A stretch of 64,000 nucleotides of DNA from Sipunculus nudus (taxonomy: Eukaryota; Annelida; Sipuncula; Golfingiida; Sipunculidae): contig CM049312.1 of the NCBI GenBank assembly GCA_026874595.1, positions 53,449,429-53,513,428 of the forward strand. Direction: 5' to 3'. The position numbers and the translations under genes are program-made. Below are positions 61,992 through 64,000 of the stretch, piece by piece; the first letter of the stretch is position 1, and every line of letters begins with the position of its first letter. The notes under the pieces are model-generated. The model did not search any database and was not told where the DNA came from. It worked only from the letters and a program-made list of their open reading frames with translations.

Positions 61992-62649
61992 ATAGCTCAC
62001 AGTACTGTTACGATATTGGAATAAGTCTAAATGACGTAGTGAAGTCTTGAGTGAAAGCTACTGTGTAGGCCACACAGCAATTTATTTATTACCTTGTAGC
62101 ACGTGTAAATCAATGGCGGATCCATAAATTTAAGAACGGGGGGGGGGGGGGGGCGCTAATACTGGGTTGGCGGTTGATGGGTAAAATAAACTTCTTAAAA
62201 TGTGCATTTAATTTTTTGTTTATTCAATATATGTATATATATATATATCCCCTGGTTCCGCAACTGATTATAACTTGTGCGTACGCGATACCGTAAGGAT
62301 TTAAAGATTAAACCGCCCCTCAAGGATCTTCTGGACTAATTCCAATGACATTGTCGGTAAGAATTGGCTTAAGGCCAAAGAACGGTTGATAATTTTTTTT
62401 TTGCAATATTTTGTCTTTATGAATTTGAAATCGGATTCAGGTGATAGCGGAGGTATGCGCTCTTTGAGTGGTATTTTAATACAAGCCTGACTGTTGAGGT
62501 ATTCCTCCTGGTCTTCCTCCTTCCGTTCTTGGTGTCTGTTGAGTTCACTGAGTACGGCCTGCGCTATTGGCACCATCATGGCGGTTGTGGCGGTGTTACT
62601 GATCCACATAGACAGGAAGGCCGTGGTGGTCATAAACCCGAACATCAAC
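47545..62649 (-). CDS. SLC13A-like: SLC13/DASS-family Na+-coupled di/tricarboxylate transporter, ten exons (5' partial)
   Basis: Membrane cotransporter moving dicarboxylates or citrate with sodium. Exons in transcript order: 62649-62492 (donor uncertain), 61631-61565, 56722-56534, 55385-55266, 54815-54720, 54197-53995, 51762-51644, 49259-49098, 48607-48470, 47733-47545. All phases join, giving 479 codons plus TGA. Numbering the fragment from 1: first SNT motif at 17-19 ([11 protein letters not shown]), a hydrophilic loop about 45-110, [14 protein letters not shown] in exon 3, PNFMCC before the next loop, [10 protein letters not shown], second SNT at 356-358 ([13 protein letters not shown]), then [18 protein letters not shown]. 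The C-terminus has three N-glycosylation sequons (NQT, NFT, NLT). About 100 N-terminal residues lie beyond the window. The subfamily (SLC13A2, A3 or A5) cannot be fixed by eye. Confidence 0.93.
47816..47994. mobile_element. 179-bp pogo/Tigger-type MITE
   Basis: Ends CAGTATGAGACCTCGAAATT and, reverse-complemented, CAGTTAAACCTCGCCCAGCG, both followed by ACGACC / CGACC. Flanked by TA at 47814-47815 and 47995-47996. Lies in the last SLC13-like intron. Confidence 0.82.
48470..48607 (-). CDS. SLC13A-like: SLC13-like exon with [13 protein letters not shown]
   Basis: Acceptor tgttgcag, donor gtaagc. Forty-six codons: [30 protein letters not shown] and YGHLRIKDM, the most conserved stretch of the family. 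Confidence 0.96.
49098..49259 (-). CDS. SLC13A-like: SLC13-like exon with second SNT motif
   Basis: Acceptor tatttacag, donor gtgagg. Encodes [12 protein letters not shown], the helix [14 protein letters not shown] and [16 protein letters not shown], phase 0 on both sides. Its acceptor side resembles the unit of the adjacent minisatellite. Confidence 0.95.
49275..50340. repeat. 33-bp minisatellite with higher-order repeats
   Basis: Unit GTCTCACTGTGAGAAACCAG then ACATCAGTAAATA. A mixed block with GGATTACTGACATCAGTAAA and TACTGACGTCAGTATA recurs near 49612, 49852 and 50041. Because 33 is a multiple of three, spurious ORFs with 11-residue repeats appear on both strands. Confidence 0.95.
50341..51245. 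repeat. 35-bp minisatellite, ~25 copies
   Basis: Unit CATAGTCTCACTGTGAGAGT then ACTGCCGCCTGATCA. Each unit carries CTCAC-T-GTGAG and the palindrome TGATCA. The units are nearly identical, with three subtypes (C, A or T after CTG; GAG or CAG) in blocks, so expansion is recent. Confidence 0.97.
51644..51762 (-). CDS. SLC13A-like: SLC13-like exon with LGGGFALA
   Basis: Acceptor ccctcag, donor gtaaat. Encodes [17 protein letters not shown] then [16 protein letters not shown]. Confidence 0.93.
51763..53994. other. SLC13-like intron with two (AT)n tracts
   Basis: AT tracts at 52067-52129 and 52260-52311, the second followed by a C run. The remainder (52320-53990) shows nothing recognised. Confidence 0.5.
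53995..54197 (-). CDS. SLC13A-like: SLC13-like exon, FAEVAV to PNFMCC
   Basis: Acceptor gttgtag, donor gtaagt. Encodes [47 protein letters not shown] and [11 protein letters not shown]. Confidence 0.94.
54720..54815 (-). CDS. SLC13A-like: SLC13-like loop exon
   Basis: Acceptor tgttacag, donor gtgagt. Encodes a cytosolic-loop segment ending [11 protein letters not shown], which precedes the FAEVAV helix in the family. Confidence 0.9.
54816..55265. repeat. Old degenerate ~50-bp repeat related to the 33-bp array
   Basis: ATATTTACTGTAATCTC-like motifs at about 55085, 55155, 55184 and 55229, with GAGACATCAGTATTTACTGT at 55172. They resemble the 49.3-50.3 kb array unit in reverse complement. Heavily diverged. 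Confidence 0.5.
55266..55385 (-). CDS. SLC13A-like: SLC13-like transmembrane exon
   Basis: Acceptor ttttgcag, donor gtaagt. Encodes [14 protein letters not shown] then [17 protein letters not shown], a membrane helix matching the family. Confidence 0.93.
55386..56533. other. SLC13-like intron; ATGGATA-rich stretch and a Tigger-like scrap
   Basis: 55880-55965 has repeated ATGGATA motifs. 56136-56200 carries GTGGTCTTAATTCACAGG-type repeats like those of pogo/Tigger MITEs. Poly-C at about 56434-56446. Confidence 0.45.
56534..56722 (-). CDS. SLC13A-like: SLC13-like exon with [14 protein letters not shown]
   Basis: Acceptor ttccttag, donor gtgagt. Encodes a Ser/Pro/Asp-rich loop, then [15 protein letters not shown] and [16 protein letters not shown], a highly conserved family segment. 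Confidence 0.93.
56930..57180. repeat. Cluster of ATATTCGATATTCG-type inverted motifs
   Basis: Many direct and inverted GCGAATATCGAATAT-like words and TGATTTGAGTGATATTC words packed in 250 bp of an SLC13-like intron. Highly self-complementary. Function and class unknown. Confidence 0.75.
57181..58560. other. SLC13-like intron portion, nothing recognised
   Basis: AT-rich, with a poly-A run near 57424. No feature supported. Confidence 0.4.
58566..58885 (-). repeat. Interspersed repeat, copy A
   Basis: The segment 58775-58885 (CAAACCCGGAGCATATGTAT through CTATTAATATATAGATT) has a close relative at 60588-60698. The left part starts CAATTACCCATGCTACGCAC, a motif reminiscent of SINE/RTE 3' ends. 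Class and strand not settled. Confidence 0.6.
59276..60248. mobile_element. 973-bp element with ~45-bp terminal inverted repeats
   Basis: Left end GGCAGTGTGTAAAACTCGGA then CCCCACGGACTCC. The right end reverse-complemented is GGCAGTGTGTAAAACCCGGA then CCCCACGGTCCCC. Subterminal ACGGACC motifs recur at 59469-59510. CAGTG termini suggest hAT-like, but a clean 8-bp target duplication is not visible (flanks CTGCATTCA and CTGCAAATC are only similar). No transposase ORF. Confidence 0.8.
60588..60698 (-). repeat. Interspersed repeat, copy B
   Basis: Relative of 58775-58885: shares CAAACCC.GAGCATATGTAT, CAATCCGTA, AGATACGGAA and the end CTATTAATATATAGATT. Truncated on its left side compared with copy A. 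Confidence 0.65.
60699..61564. other. SLC13-like intron, (TG)n tract
   Basis: (GT)n at 60950-60975. The rest is unassigned, although 61010-61130 has mixed, non-AT-rich sequence with no recognised product. Confidence 0.4.
61565..61631 (-). CDS. SLC13A-like: SLC13-like small loop exon
   Basis: 67-nt exon, acceptor gttttacag, donor gtacag. Encodes [16 protein letters not shown] and HYQND. No conserved motif, but both splice sites and both phases (2 nt in, 2 nt out) fit the neighbours exactly. Confidence 0.75.
61632..62491. other. SLC13-like intron with (TA)n(GA)n, (TA)n and a G tract
   Basis: (TA)n(GA)n at 61676-61740, (TA)n at 61943-61988, poly-G at about 62140-62153. No element boundaries recognised. 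Confidence 0.6.
62492..62649 (-). CDS. SLC13A-like: SLC13-like exon with first SNT motif
   Basis: Acceptor tttgtcag. Encodes [30 protein letters not shown] and [10 protein letters not shown]. The donor at 62491 (A/gtcagg) was chosen because it gives the phase needed by the next exon; a cryptic alternative a few bases downstream (T/gtatta) also fits. Confidence 0.85.
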
Positions 62650-63313
62650 CTGACAAATATCATCATTACGACATTATCTACAAAAAGAATGAAATGTATA
62701 CACCAAACAAATTAACATGATAATAAAAAACAAACAAATAACACTGATCATTCAACGTAACTCTTGAATGGACAATGTGGTTACTTTACATGTACATTAA
62801 ATCATAGACAGTTAGTAAACCAAGCCACAACGATTCGACATGGGAAATAGGGAGTCCAGGACAATCCGTAACACAAAACTACCAGAAACTATACTTTTAT
62901 ACAAGAAATTCAATTTCGTACATAACAAAAACACATCACCATCAGACACAACCACACCTCTTAAATGGCGGGTTAATTTGGGCCTATTACGGAGGCTCTC
63001 TAAAGGAAAATTCAATACATTTTTAAGGTAGTCCATTGCGCTTAAACCTTAAAGTGTTTGATATTGGCAGCGGTATGCGCTTCTTACGTGTCTGTGGACA
63101 ATTATAAATTTTCATTAATTCACTGATCAATGTTATCTCTCACCTTAAGGGTCATCGGTCAGATTGAGATAACATTGTATCATCAGGATATATATGAATA
63201 TTAGAAACGATTAATTCCTTTATATCCAAATAGAAATATATACGGATATACATCAAATCCAAAGCGACATGCCCCACAAACCTCTGGAAGTGGCCATATT
63301 AAGCATTAAGATA
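62650..63313. other. Upstream SLC13-like intron; unrecognised open frame
   Basis: A plus-strand open stretch (about 62840-63031) contains KKFNFVHNKN and LLRRLSKGKFNTFL and looks protein-like, but no family is recognised. A 20-bp inverted repeat around GAGATAACATTG lies at 63121-63185. Confidence 0.3.
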
Positions 63314-64000
63314 CAGTAGAGCGCCGTTTTTCCGAAAGCGTCAGGGGACAAGCTTTACATTCGGAAAAACGAATTTTCGGAAATTGGGTCGGGGGTCTAG
63401 GGCCAACTTCATACGACTTAACGCTATATTAATGAGGGAACACCGTGTTTCTTTTCGACCCACGTAATTTACGACCGGAACTTATAAAAATATCGGATTT
63501 ATTGCAGTGTTTGATAGGTGAAACCGATTTTAACCTGTTTTTATGATACTTTTGTGCCATTTTTGCCAACAAATTCACGAGAGGGAAAGGTCAAATTACA
63601 TTGCCATTATTGTAGCTTGGATAGTTTCTTTAACAGCCTGCGGGCGGCGCCATTGCGGCACAAGCATAACGCAGTCCGTTTTCTTTTTTCCTTGACTCCA
63701 TATCTCTAGCAAGAGACAGCAAGACGATTGTGTTCGATTGTAAATAACAGTAAATAAGCTGAATAACGGCAGGTTTGAGTAAGTGACGCAATTGCTCTCT
63801 CGGAATGAATTGTATGGCCAGGACCGCGTGTTATGACCTCGCATCTAAACCAACTTGAGCACAAGCGATGTGCGAATGATATCTCACCAATACTCTTGCG
63901 AGTAAACTGCTAAGTTGTTTGGCTTGACATCCCAGCCCAACTATGCTTGCTTTAGTACAAACGAGATATGGTTGATAATACACAAGTGCTCTTGGATAAA
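63314..64000. mobile_element. Second Tigger-like element, truncated by the window edge
   Basis: Starts CAGTAGAGCGCCGTTTTTCC after TA (63312-63313). The body in reverse complement matches 14946-16008, for example AACACCGTGTT, the AAGCATAGTT region and ATCTCGTTTGTACT. It lacks the nested 544-bp element. Confidence 0.85.

Noticed and set aside
62301-62491. Reading the first-SNT exon through to the stop at 62301
   Set aside because: The sequence after about 62490 is Lys/Ile/Leu-rich without family similarity, and later exons clearly continue the protein.

Overview
The window is animal nuclear DNA. It is AT-rich and holds split genes with GT-AG introns, long introns full of repeats, many microsatellites and minisatellites, and several families of transposable elements. 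Protein similarity, judged by eye and from memory, together with the repeat style (rolling-circle-like elements with tandem cores, tRNA-type SINEs, TA-flanked pogo/Tigger-type elements), suggests a lophotrochozoan, most probably a mollusc and perhaps a bivalve. The species cannot be named from the sequence alone.

There are two genes, arranged tail to tail. On the + strand, 457-22829 holds the last 19 coding exons of phosphatidylinositol 4-kinase alpha (PI4KA). The joined exons stay in phase and give 863 codons plus a stop: the helical accessory domain and the complete lipid-kinase domain with its DRHNGN and DFG motifs. The 5' part lies before the window. On the - strand, 62649 down to 47545 holds ten exons (about 479 codons) of an SLC13/DASS-family sodium-coupled di/tricarboxylate transporter. 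It carries both SNT motifs; its N-terminus lies beyond the right edge.

Region by region: 1-22829 is PI4KA. Its introns hold a 2.6 kb rolling-circle-like element, a second element with five 181-bp repeats, a three-level transposon nest (SINE, then Tigger-like element, then MITE) and four minisatellites. 22830-24508 is 3' flank. 24509-33913 is a nest of one repeat family that begins AGCTCAGCTGAC and ends near CCCTTG. 33914-47494 is mostly unassigned intergenic DNA with a 166-bp perfect-centre hairpin MITE flanked by an 8-bp duplication, a decayed LINE fragment and microsatellites. 47545-62649 is the transporter, with a 2 kb minisatellite block in one intron, a 973-bp inverted-terminal-repeat element, a TA-flanked MITE and long (AT)n tracts. 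From 63314 to the right edge lies a second, inverted copy of the Tigger-like element.

The most unusual observation is that several intronic repeat arrays look like amplified copies of the neighbouring exon-intron boundary. A PI4KA 5' splice site plus exon end is copied about 520 bp downstream and then tandemly repeated. A PI4KA 3' splice site plus exon start is repeated about eleven times directly upstream of the real site. A third PI4KA exon start has one upstream copy. The large SLC13 array also resembles the exon start beside it. These could be decoy splice sites and seeds of new exon sequence. I know of no named system that matches, and the claim can be tested with RNA-seq and alignment. 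The two genes have no obvious functional link beyond adjacency.
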